Part shown: positions 1 through 5,912 of the stretch, in pieces
Numbering within the stretch: the first letter of the stretch is position 1
Layout of the letters: every line of letters begins with the position of its first letter
DNA from: Aureimonas ureilytica DSM 18598 = NBRC 106430
Lineage (GTDB): Bacteria > Pseudomonadota > Alphaproteobacteria > Rhizobiales > Rhizobiaceae
Direction of reading: 5' to 3'
Assembly (NCBI RefSeq): GCF_000382705.1
Contig: NZ_ARQE01000018.1
Location: forward strand, 1-38,120
Length of the DNA: 38,120 nucleotides
The notes under the pieces: model-generated
What the model was told of the DNA's origin: nothing
Databases searched by the model: none
Seen by the model: only the letters and a program-made list of their open reading frames with translations
Made by a program: the position numbers and the translations under genes

Positions 1-83
1 ACGAAGTGGTTCGCATAGGACTGCCGGCGCGGGTTGGGCAGGCCGAGGGCCTGACGGGCAAGGGTGAGCTGGTCGCGGTTCAT
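1..83 (-). CDS. Partial phage hypothetical protein (N-terminus only)
   Basis: The first 27 codons of a leftward gene are visible, beginning MNRDQLTLARQALGLPN; the rest lies beyond the left edge. The ATG at 83-81 overlaps the stop of the MazG-like gene in an ATGA junction and is preceded by a GGGAGAGG ribosome site, so it is the next cistron of the same operon. The short basic N-terminus recalls a small protein common in alphaproteobacterial prophages, but no function can be given. Confidence 0.6.
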   Translation of the reverse strand, partial: MNRDQLTLARQALGLPNPRRQSYANHF

Positions 84-1000
84 GCGGCCTCTCCCTCGGC
101 CTTGCCGGCGAGGCCGCCCGCTGTCACGACATCGGCCACCATCATCGCGAAGTTCGCGAGATCGGCGGCGGCGGTTGGGACGGCGTTGCGGTTGGCGTCG
201 AGGTTGCGCACCCCGTCGTTCAACAGCCGGTCCATGGCGAGGGCGAGCTTGGCCGCGTGGCGGGTACTCTGATCCGTGAGCCATTGCGGGTGCTCGTTCT
301 TCCAACCGGGCTTGTGGTCGTTCTCGCGCAGGCGCGCTTCCATGCGCAGGGCGAAGGCCGCGACTTCGGGCCGGACCTCGCCGGAAATCGGGACCGGCGC
401 GGCGAAGGGCTGTTCCCGTAGCCCGGAATAGTAGGCCTTGACCCGATCCTCCATATCCGCGAAGTGCCCGGAGACCTCGCCGAGCGCACGGGTCGCGTTC
501 TTGGAGCTTTGGTAGATCACGGCCGCCGTCACCTTCATGAGGGCTTCCATAATGTGCGACCGGGAGCGGCCTTCCAGAAGCCGTAGGAGGCCGAGCGCGA
601 GGCGGTCGGGCTCGGGCAACGTGTCCTCGACGAAGGCGACAGGCAGGGCCGAGCCCTTCGGCTTGGCGGCCTGCTTGGCGCGAATGCGTTCCATCGTCGC
701 CGGCTCGCAGACGCGCTCCAGCTCGCGCGACGCCTCTGCCTCGATGTCGAGCCCGAAGGCGTTGGACAAGGCGGCGAGCGTCACCATGACGCCGCCCAGC
801 TCCTGGCCGGTCTCGCCGATCTGTCGGCCGTAGACGTAATCCACGAGCCGGTGCGCCCGCTCGGGGCGATGGCCGCAAGATTGGACAAGCTCAAGCGCCT
901 CTTCCAGGAAGCGGTCGCAGCGCTCTTCATTGTCGGTCGCCGCCTCGGGTGGGAAGCACTGGCGCAGCCAGTCGGCAGTTTTTTCCTGATAGGCTTTCAT
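80..1000 (-). CDS. MazG-like nucleotide pyrophosphohydrolase family protein
   Basis: A 306-residue protein. Residues about 8-95 look like the all-alpha NTP pyrophosphohydrolase (MazG-like) fold: an EExxE metal-binding motif at E33/E34/E37, then a helix with E67 followed by a GGVMVTLAAL stretch. The usual ExxD second motif reads ExxG here, so catalysis is not certain. Family members hydrolyse (d)NTPs to monophosphates and may clean nucleotide pools or blunt alarmone signalling during infection. The C-terminal part (about 150-306) is helical and charged and I do not recognise it. The start has a GGAGG site 7 nt upstream and an ATGA overlap with the preceding membrane-protein gene. It belongs to the leftward early operon. 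Confidence 0.7.
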   Translation of the reverse strand: MKAYQEKTADWLRQCFPPEAATDNEERCDRFLEEALELVQSCGHRPERAHRLVDYVYGRQIGETGQELGGVMVTLAALSNAFGLDIEAEASRELERVCEPATMERIRAKQAAKPKGSALPVAFVEDTLPEPDRLALGLLRLLEGRSRSHIMEALMKVTAAVIYQSSKNATRALGEVSGHFADMEDRVKAYYSGLREQPFAAPVPISGEVRPEVAAFALRMEARLRENDHKPGWKNEHPQWLTDQSTRHAAKLALAMDRLLNDGVRNLDANRNAVPTAAADLANFAMMVADVVTAGGLAGKAEGEAA

Positions 1001-1194
1001 CGTGCCGCCTCCGCGATCATGAGCGAGCTGCTCGCGGCGGGCGTCGTGCTGGCGATGCCGTAGACGGTGACGGCGCCAACCATACCAGCGACGGCAACGA
1101 ACTCGGCCGAGGCGCGAAGGACGCGGCCGAGGGGAAGGAAATGCCTGACGATGCGCGCCGTCTCGCGCAGTTCGGCGGTGAGGGTGGCGCGCAT
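997..1194 (-). CDS. Small single-span membrane protein
   Basis: A 65-residue protein with a basic N-terminal helix and one hydrophobic stretch (about residues 28-47, rich in V, A and G), suggesting one membrane pass. It overlaps the downstream MazG-like gene by ATGA and the upstream 71-aa gene by TGATG, so the three are translationally coupled. A GGAG site lies 9 nt before the ATG. No family is recognised; small membrane proteins in early leftward operons may act in superinfection exclusion, but that is only inference. Confidence 0.6.
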   Translation of the reverse strand: MRATLTAELRETARIVRHFLPLGRVLRASAEFVAVAGMVGAVTVYGIASTTPAASSSLMIAEAAR

Positions 1195-1409
1195 CAGACG
1201 AGGCTCCGAAAAGCGGCCATCACGACCACGAAGCCGACCAGGGCGAGAAAGCCCGTGATCGCCAGCTCCAGCGTGTTGTCGGAGACCGGGCCGCCGTCAT
1301 CGGACGGGGCCGAGCTGATGGCCGGGGCGGCAGAGGGGCGCGGGCCGGCGTCGTTCGCGATCTCGCGATAGAGCGCCTTCGCCTGTTCGGGGTGTAGGTT
1401 CGGCTTCAT
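1194..1409 (-). CDS. Small C-terminally anchored membrane protein
   Basis: A 71-residue protein. The N-terminal 45 residues are polar and rich in P, A and S; residues about 47-68 form one hydrophobic segment, so it is probably tail-anchored. The frame stays open further upstream, but the ATG at 1409 is preferred: it has an AAGGGG site 8 nt upstream and sits in an ATGA overlap with the preceding gene. The next gene starts inside its stop codon. Function unknown. Confidence 0.6.
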   Translation of the reverse strand: MKPNLHPEQAKALYREIANDAGPRPSAAPAISSAPSDDGGPVSDNTLELAITGFLALVGFVVVMAAFRSLV

Positions 1410-1711
1410 TCGGCCGACCCCTTTGCCTTGGCGCGAGAGACCATCTCGGCCACTTCGCGGCCAAGCTCGGTCAGCTCGGCGCGGTCGAAGATGCGGTTCC
1501 GACCGGTGGGGCGGACCTTGCAGAGATTGCGGATCGCGAGCTGCGAGACGTGATCGGCCGGGATCGGCTCGCCGTCTTTCGCAGTCCAACCGAGCGAGGC
1601 GCGCGGGCCGCGACGGTAGGCGCGCTCAGCGAGGCGGCGCAGGGATGCGTGAAGGTGGTCAGGAATTGTGACCAGCGAGGGGCTGGCCACTTTTGCGATG
1701 CTCGTAGGCAT
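1406..1711 (-). CDS. First gene of the leftward early operon, hypothetical
   Basis: About 101 residues from the ATG at 1711, chosen over the ATG at 1723 because GGAG lies 6 nt upstream of the former and nothing suitable precedes the latter. The protein is basic and helical, with an H-x-S-L-x-x-L-A-E helix near the start and a C-terminal helix containing ELTELGREVAEMV; a DNA-binding role is possible but no helix-turn-helix is clear. It is the first cistron after the operator pair at 1743-1790, so it should be controlled by the prophage repressor. Confidence 0.6.
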   Translation of the reverse strand: MPTSIAKVASPSLVTIPDHLHASLRRLAERAYRRGPRASLGWTAKDGEPIPADHVSQLAIRNLCKVRPTGRNRIFDRAELTELGREVAEMVSRAKAKGSAE

Positions 1712-1742
1712 ATCGTGCTCCATCCGATGGGATGGGCAACAG

Positions 1743-1761
1743 TGTCACCGAAATGGTGACA
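1743..1761. promoter_or_regulatory. Repressor operator OL1
   Basis: A perfect 7-bp inverted repeat, TGTCACC-GAAAT-GGTGACA, 32 nt upstream of the first leftward gene. The same sequence recurs in the repressor/Cro intergenic region (2846-2864), which marks it as the phage repressor operator. Confidence 0.75.
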
Positions 1762-1771
1762 TTTCAAGCGA

Positions 1772-1790
1772 TGTCACCAAAAGAGTTACA
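1772..1790. promoter_or_regulatory. Repressor operator OL2, imperfect
   Basis: TGTCACC-AAAAG-AGTTACA: one perfect half-site and one with 5 of 7 matches, centred 29 bp from OL1. Paired operators with one weak member are usual for cooperative repressor binding. Confidence 0.6.
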
Positions 1791-1850
1791 GGGAGGGTAG
1801 AACCTTCAATAGCTGGTTGTGGAATAGTCCCCAGAATCAGAGGTAGCAGA

Positions 1851-1884
1851 TTGACTGTTGAACGGATTGGTTCCTATTTTGTTC
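1851..1884 (+). promoter_or_regulatory. SOS promoter with LexA box
   Basis: GTTC at 1870-1873 and GTTC at 1881-1884 are separated by seven bases (CTATTTT), matching the direct-repeat LexA box of alphaproteobacteria. A -35-like TTGACT (1851-1856) and a -10-like TATTTT (1875-1880) are 18 bp apart, so the -10 lies inside the box and LexA binding would block the promoter. The gene at 1933 follows 49 nt downstream. Confidence 0.7.
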
Positions 1885-1932
1885 TCATTCAGCGCCGGCT
1901 AGCCCAGTCAGCGGAACGGCAGGGAGAACGGA

Positions 1933-2250
1933 ATGATGCGCTTTCAAATCGGACTGGTCGCTTTGGCAATGATGGTTGCTGTAGGTCCGGTCGAGGCGGC
2001 AGCGCCGTTCGTCGGTAAATGGAGCGGGGGGCCGGCGTCCTGCCAATCGCCATTTCGCTTTACGGAGAAGACCTACACGCCACCCGGCGGTAAGACGCTC
2101 AAGATCGTGCGTATCGAGCGCGATGGTAATTCGTATTTGGTAAGCTTCTCCGACGGCTACCGTGTCGCGCTGTTCGACGTGAGCACTCGGGCTCTAACTT
2201 GGCATTCCCCGATCTCCGGAGACACTTTCGAACTCAAGCGGTGCCGATAG
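1933..2250 (+). CDS. Small secreted protein, predicted SOS-controlled
   Basis: A 105-residue protein with a clear Sec signal peptide: residues 1-22 have a hydrophobic core (IGLVALAMMVAVG) and an AxA-type cleavage site near VEAAA. The mature part is about 83 residues, likely beta-rich, with two cysteines (in PASCQS and at the C-terminal KRCR) that could form one disulfide. An AGGGAGA ribosome site precedes the ATG. It lies alone between two leftward blocks, behind its own LexA-box promoter, as cargo genes often do. Export to the periplasm is inferred; the function is unknown. Confidence 0.7.
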   Translation: MMRFQIGLVALAMMVAVGPVEAAAPFVGKWSGGPASCQSPFRFTEKTYTPPGGKTLKIVRIERDGNSYLVSFSDGYRVALFDVSTRALTWHSPISGDTFELKRCR

Positions 2251-2281
2251 AAACGAATTACCTGGCTGTCGCACTGATAGG

Positions 2282-2467
2282 GTGGAACAGAGGATGCGTC
2301 GGGATGCCGATGTTTCGGAGGGACTTCTTGCCCTCGCTGAGGCGCTGGAGCGAATGTCAGGGAAGGACTTCGACGCTTTTAGCGCTCAGTTTCCGGCTCT
2401 CCTCGCGCGCCGCGAGCGATCGTCGCAAGCGCTTCCGAAAGAACCTCGGCCTGACGCTCAAAGCTGA
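2282..2467 (+). CDS. Possible small protein overlapping the repressor 3' end
   Basis: A possible 61-residue acidic, helical protein from a GTG at 2282, 31 nt after the secreted-protein gene and on the same predicted SOS transcript. Its last 30 codons are antisense to the repressor C-terminus, so that part may only mirror the other strand. The first 35 residues (ADVSEGLLALAEALERM and on) read like real protein. No good ribosome site is seen. If real, position and control would fit a LexA-regulated antirepressor; if not, this is the untranslated tail of that transcript. Confidence 0.3.
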   Translation: MEQRMRRDADVSEGLLALAEALERMSGKDFDAFSAQFPALLARRERSSQALPKEPRPDAQS

Positions 2468-2759
2468 GGCCTCGAATCTCATCGAGAATGCGAGCCTTCC
2501 TCACGCTCAGATCAGCTTCTTCGTTCGCTGTGGCTTCGGCGGGCGTAACGAGCTGATCGGGTAGGAAGAGATCGCGAACATCGCACGACAGAGCCATGGC
2601 GATTTTCGTTGCCATAGGCAGTGCCAGCTTTCGTTCTTCATTGACGATCCGGCCAATCTGCTGGCGGCTTTCGCCGGTCAAACGTGCGAGCTCGGCCTGA
2701 GAGATGCCTGACGCATCTAGCGCCCTGCGAACTCCGTTGGGAGATTTTCCCTTAGTCAC
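2379..2759 (-). CDS. Prophage repressor, XRE/CI-type HTH without peptidase domain
   Basis: About 126 residues from the GTG at 2759, which has AAGGG 11 nt upstream and keeps the operator-like sites at 2792-2834 outside the gene. The frame stays open to an ATG at 2840, but that start would add 27 residues that do not look like a domain and would place operator halves in the coding sequence. Residues about 19-39 (ISQAELARLTGESRQQIGRIV) form a classical Cro/CI helix-turn-helix. The C-terminal 60 residues are helical and acidic, probably for dimerisation. There is no S24/LexA-type peptidase domain, so RecA-driven self-cleavage is not expected. Confidence 0.75.
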   Translation of the reverse strand: MTKGKSPNGVRRALDASGISQAELARLTGESRQQIGRIVNEERKLALPMATKIAMALSCDVRDLFLPDQLVTPAEATANEEADLSVRKARILDEIRGLSFERQAEVLSEALATIARGARGEPETER

Positions 2760-2791
2760 AAGCTTCTGACCCTTATCATGCGGGCCGAACC

Positions 2792-2864
2792 TGTCACCAA
2801 TTTGGAGCGTCTGCGATCCTCCAAAACGGTGACACTCCATTGTGTCGTCACCGTATTGGTGACA
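2792..2864. promoter_or_regulatory. Operator cluster OR between repressor and Cro-like gene
   Basis: Three sites of the TGTCACC-N5-GGTGACA class. 2846-2864 is nearly perfect (CGTCACC-GTATT-GGTGACA) and ends 9 nt before the Cro-like ATG. 2816-2834 has one perfect half (GGTGACA). 2792-2810 has one perfect half (TGTCACC). Centres are 30 and 24 bp apart. They cover the divergent promoters of the repressor and the rightward early operon. Confidence 0.65.
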
Positions 2865-2873
2865 TAAGGGGGC

Positions 2874-3131
2874 ATGACCCTTGCTGATTGGATCTCCACT
2901 GCCGGCATAAGCGACGCGGAATGTGCGCGACGGCTGTTTGTGACCAGGCAGGCACTCTCTCGCTATCTCGCGCATTCACGCTTCCCGCGCCCCGATGTGC
3001 TTCGCCGTATTCACGACCTGACCAACGGCAACGTGACGGCAAACGATTTTGCTCTGCCGCATAGTGCGCAAGCAGCTCCTTCGCGTCATGGGAAATCCGG
3101 CGTCCGCGTTTCGCAGGTTGCGGCGCGATGA
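2874..3131 (+). CDS. Cro-like HTH regulator
   Basis: An 85-residue protein, divergent from the repressor. Residues about 4-50 form a helix-turn-helix of the YdaS/Cro kind: a first helix (ADWISTAG), a second helix with DAECARRLFV, and a recognition helix with RQALSRYLAH. The C-terminal third is basic and disordered. The ATG at 2874 follows AAGGGG and the strong operator at 2846-2864. As first gene of the rightward early operon it should bind the same operators and shut down the repressor. Its stop overlaps the ATGATG start of the next gene. Confidence 0.75.
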   Translation: MTLADWISTAGISDAECARRLFVTRQALSRYLAHSRFPRPDVLRRIHDLTNGNVTANDFALPHSAQAAPSRHGKSGVRVSQVAAR

Positions 3132-3574
3132 TGGAAGACCTCGCCCCCGATCTGAAGGCTCTGAAGGCTACCGGCCACGCGCTCGTCGAGGCTGTCGGCG
3201 GCTGCGTGGCGGCCAAGGTTCTCCTCGGCCATCGGAGCCCATCCACCATCAGCGCGCAAACCTCGATCTCGGACCCGGATCGCTGGATGAGCGTCCGCGA
3301 TACGATGATCCTGGAGCGCCACGCGCAACGGCCGATCGTGTCCGAATGGATGGTGGAGCGGCACAAGACGGACCCGGAGCGGGTGCGCCGCCCGCTCTCA
3401 ATCGAAGACGTGGCGCGCCTCGCGAAAGAGGGCGCGGAAGGCAAGCTGGCGATCCTCGCCGCCCTGGCTGACGGCAAGGTTGACCAGCTCGACCGCGCCA
3501 CTGTCGCACGGGAAATGCGCGAGCTGATCGCGGTGGCGAGCGATGTTCTCGACGCCGTGGAGTTCGGGGCATGA
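3128..3574 (+). CDS. Early phage protein, possible CII-like regulator
   Basis: A 148-residue soluble protein, second gene of the rightward early operon. The N-terminal helical part contains AAKVLLGHRSPSTISAQTS, then an acidic linker and a WMSVRDTMILERH stretch, resembling in outline phage regulators of the CII/CP76 kind that sit at this place in other temperate phages. I cannot point to a diagnostic motif, so the role is inferred mainly from position. Start ATG 3128 (or 3131) overlaps the previous stop; its TGA overlaps the next ATG. Confidence 0.55.
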   Translation: MMEDLAPDLKALKATGHALVEAVGGCVAAKVLLGHRSPSTISAQTSISDPDRWMSVRDTMILERHAQRPIVSEWMVERHKTDPERVRRPLSIEDVARLAKEGAEGKLAILAALADGKVDQLDRATVAREMRELIAVASDVLDAVEFGA

Positions 3575-3861
3575 CGGCGGCCCTGCGGATCATAGCGGCC
3601 GATGGCATGAAGGACCCGCAGGGGAATGCCTCGGCGTTCATCGCCGACATCGTTGCAACGATGAATGCCGCCTGGGCACGCAAGGGCGTGGCGGGCTGCG
3701 ACATCGCGGCGGCTGAGTGGCGCGGCGCTGACGGGTTCCTGTTTCTCGATACGATCCCCGGAGCGGAAGCGCTCACGGTGGGGCGCGTCCGCGCGTTTCT
3801 CAAGGCCGAACGTGACAAGGTAGCCAAGCGCACGGCGGACGGCATGGCGAGGCTTCTGTGA
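3571..3861 (+). CDS. Hypothetical early protein
   Basis: A 96-residue protein with mixed helix and strand pattern and a basic C-terminal helix (VGRVRAFLKAERDKVAKR). There are no recognised motifs. ATGA overlap with the preceding gene and GTGA overlap with the next one make it a coupled member of the rightward early operon, and codon use matches its neighbours, so the gene is real though its role is unknown. Confidence 0.6.
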   Translation: MTAALRIIAADGMKDPQGNASAFIADIVATMNAAWARKGVAGCDIAAAEWRGADGFLFLDTIPGAEALTVGRVRAFLKAERDKVAKRTADGMARLL

Positions 3862-4196
3862 CGGGCCGTGTACTCGCCTGTTTGGAATGCGGCGCGCCGC
3901 TTCTCGTTTGCGTCCAGGCGCGCGGGTTCTGCGACGCTCGCTGCCGCGCGGCATGGAACAACCGCCGCAAGCTGCGCGGTGCCGAGCTGTACGATCTCTA
4001 CATGGCGCACCGTTGGGAGCGGGCGGAAGCGGCAGGCTTGGGGGTCTTCCAAGCCATCAATCGCCTCGCCTCGGAATATCGCGCCGAGGATCGCGCCCAA
4101 CGCGAGGGACGCCGCTCGTGGCGCCGCCCCGGCGATGTCTTGGCCGAGCGCCCGTATCTCAAAAGCATCAAGACACAAGTGAGGGGAGGCCGTTGA
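3858..4196 (+). CDS. Small zinc-ribbon-like protein
   Basis: A 112-residue basic protein starting at a GTG in a GTGA overlap. The N-terminus carries a CxxC (CLEC), a further lone Cys, and a CxxxC (CDARC), followed by a basic AAWNNRRKLRG helix: a plausible metal-binding knuckle with a nucleic-acid-binding face. The C-terminal half is helical and very arginine-rich. It probably acts in early DNA metabolism or regulation. Its stop overlaps the TTG start of the next gene. Confidence 0.6.
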   Translation: MTGRVLACLECGAPLLVCVQARGFCDARCRAAWNNRRKLRGAELYDLYMAHRWERAEAAGLGVFQAINRLASEYRAEDRAQREGRRSWRRPGDVLAERPYLKSIKTQVRGGR

Positions 4197-4615
4197 CCGT
4201 CGTGGGCAAGACGAACACTGGCGCGCTGCCGGATCGGTTTGAGCGCGCCGCAAAGGACGGGGCAGGGTGCCTCGCGTTTCTGCTCGGATCGCGCGTTGTA
4301 GATGCGGCCGAGACGATCGGGGACGGGACGATCGGCACGGCGATCCGCTGCGCCGGCTTCGGGCATCCGATGCAGCGGCCCTTGCGCGCCATGGGCGTCG
4401 TGGTGCGGCCTGCGCCGGCTTCGGTCTTCGTGGCCGTGGCGGCGGCGCACCCGGTCCTGTCCCGCCTGTTCGATGACAGCGACTGGTGCGACGGTTGGGC
4501 GGGTGCCTTGATGCGCCTGCCCGGCGCGTTCGGTGGCGAGCGTATGAGCTTCGGCCGCGTCTACGCGCCCGCCGTGCTCGTGCCGCGCGCCCTGATCTGC
4601 GGTGAGCCCGCGTGA
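4193..4615 (+). CDS. Hypothetical protein upstream of primase
   Basis: About 140 residues. The frame is open far upstream, but a TTG at 4193 in a TTGA overlap with GGGGAGG 4 nt before it is the best start; a GTG at 4202 is the alternative. The protein is rich in Gly and Ala, with hydrophobic strands (GVVVRPAPASVFVAVAAAHP) and no recognised motif. Strict coupling to the primase gene downstream (GTGA) suggests a role in phage DNA replication, by inference only. Confidence 0.55.
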   Translation: MTVVGKTNTGALPDRFERAAKDGAGCLAFLLGSRVVDAAETIGDGTIGTAIRCAGFGHPMQRPLRAMGVVVRPAPASVFVAVAAAHPVLSRLFDDSDWCDGWAGALMRLPGAFGGERMSFGRVYAPAVLVPRALICGEPA

Positions 4616-5910
4616 CCGGCTCACAGTCCAGTGCCCGCGATCTCTTCGTGGAGGAGGCGCGTGGCGTCGAGCTGACCGCCGCCCTTTCGAACCTTCCGCT
4701 GTCCCATCTCAGTGACCGGATCGCGCGCGGCGAGCTGATCGGCTCTTGTCCGGCCTGCGGCGGCACGGATCGCCTCGGCGTCAATCCCGGCAAGCCCGCA
4801 TGGGTTTGCCGGGGCTCGGCTGGCGGCCGTGACGCGATCGGGCTGGCAGCGCATGTTCTCGGCCTCGACGCCAGCCGTGCCGGCGACTTTCTGGAGGCCT
4901 GCGCTGCCGTGCTTGGCCGTCCAGTGCCGGACGGTTCGACCGAGAGCGAAGACGAGCGCCGCGAGCGGCAAGCTCGTATCGCGGAGCGCAAGCGCCAGAA
5001 CGAAGAGGCCGCCGCCAAGCGGGACCGCGAGGCGAACGACTTCCGCGCGGCCGAACAAGCCAGAGCGCGCGGCAAATGGCTTTATGCCAAGCCGGACGGG
5101 CAGCATGTCGTCTATCTGGCGCGGCGCCTGGACTGCTACGCGCACGAGCTGCCGATCGCGCCGTTCCTGCGCACGAGCGCGAATGAAACCTACTGGCACG
5201 GGAAAGACGATCGCGATCCCCGCGCTGTGCCCGTGGAGCTGTTCACGCGCCCGGCCATGGTCGCGCCCTTCGTCGCGCCCTCCGGTCATGTGATCGGCTG
5301 TCATCTCACTTGGATCGATCTCGACCGGCGGCCGAAGTTCCGGCCACTGATAATCGACCCCAAAGACCCCAAAGGCGAGCCGCTTCCGAGCAAGAAAATG
5401 CGCGGGACGAAGAAAGGCGGCATGATCCCGCTCGTCGGGTTCTTCGAGCTGGACGGGCTGATCCTGCCCGACCCGCATCGGCCGCGCTTTGTGGTGGGTG
5501 AGGGGATCGAAAACACGCTGGCGATCGCCCTCGTGGAGGGGCCGCGCGCGGACACGATCTATGCGAGCGCCGGCGACCTCGGCAACCTCGCCGGCCCGGC
5601 CGACGCCAAGGGGCGCTTTGCGCACCCGACGCTGAAAAAGGCGGATCGGAACGGGGTGCTGCGCCCGGTGTGGGTCGGCAGCCCAACGCCCAAGCCGGAA
5701 CAAGCGCCCGACGAAGCTCTCCAGGCGCCGCCCGGCGCACGAGACATCCTCCTCCTCGCCGATGGCGATAGCGAAGTTCACGCCACGGCCTCGGCCATGG
5801 CGCGGGCGCGAACGCGGCTGGAAGCCAGCGGCGCGCTCGTGACCGTTGCTTGGCCACCGCGCGGCTCCGACTTCGCCGACATCCTCGCCCTCTCATCCTT
5901 CGGACAGTAA
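4612..5910 (+). CDS. Phage DNA primase with zinc finger and Toprim domain
   Basis: A 432-residue protein starting at a GTG. An N-terminal zinc-finger-like segment (CPACGG at C46/C49, then C66) matches the CHC2/P4-type primase finger, although the expected fourth cysteine near residue 69 is a serine. A charged coiled-coil linker covers about 112-150. A Toprim domain follows at about 290-420, with the catalytic E297 in VVGEGIE and the acidic pair D384/D386 in LLLADGD. Toprim primases make RNA primers at the phage origin. The gene lies directly before the D5-type helicase and after a string of coupled early genes, so the two form the replication module. Confidence 0.85.
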   Translation: MTGSQSSARDLFVEEARGVELTAALSNLPLSHLSDRIARGELIGSCPACGGTDRLGVNPGKPAWVCRGSAGGRDAIGLAAHVLGLDASRAGDFLEACAAVLGRPVPDGSTESEDERRERQARIAERKRQNEEAAAKRDREANDFRAAEQARARGKWLYAKPDGQHVVYLARRLDCYAHELPIAPFLRTSANETYWHGKDDRDPRAVPVELFTRPAMVAPFVAPSGHVIGCHLTWIDLDRRPKFRPLIIDPKDPKGEPLPSKKMRGTKKGGMIPLVGFFELDGLILPDPHRPRFVVGEGIENTLAIALVEGPRADTIYASAGDLGNLAGPADAKGRFAHPTLKKADRNGVLRPVWVGSPTPKPEQAPDEALQAPPGARDILLLADGDSEVHATASAMARARTRLEASGALVTVAWPPRGSDFADILALSSFGQ

Positions 5911-5912
5911 GC

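Noticed and set aside
2848-3954. A 368-codon reverse open frame crossing the switch region
   Set aside because: It would run through the operators and three coupled forward genes, and its sequence is low-complexity.
3249-5075. A 608-codon reverse open frame across the early operon
   Set aside because: Arginine-, serine- and proline-rich low-complexity sequence opposite well-supported, coupled forward genes; a GC-rich shadow frame.
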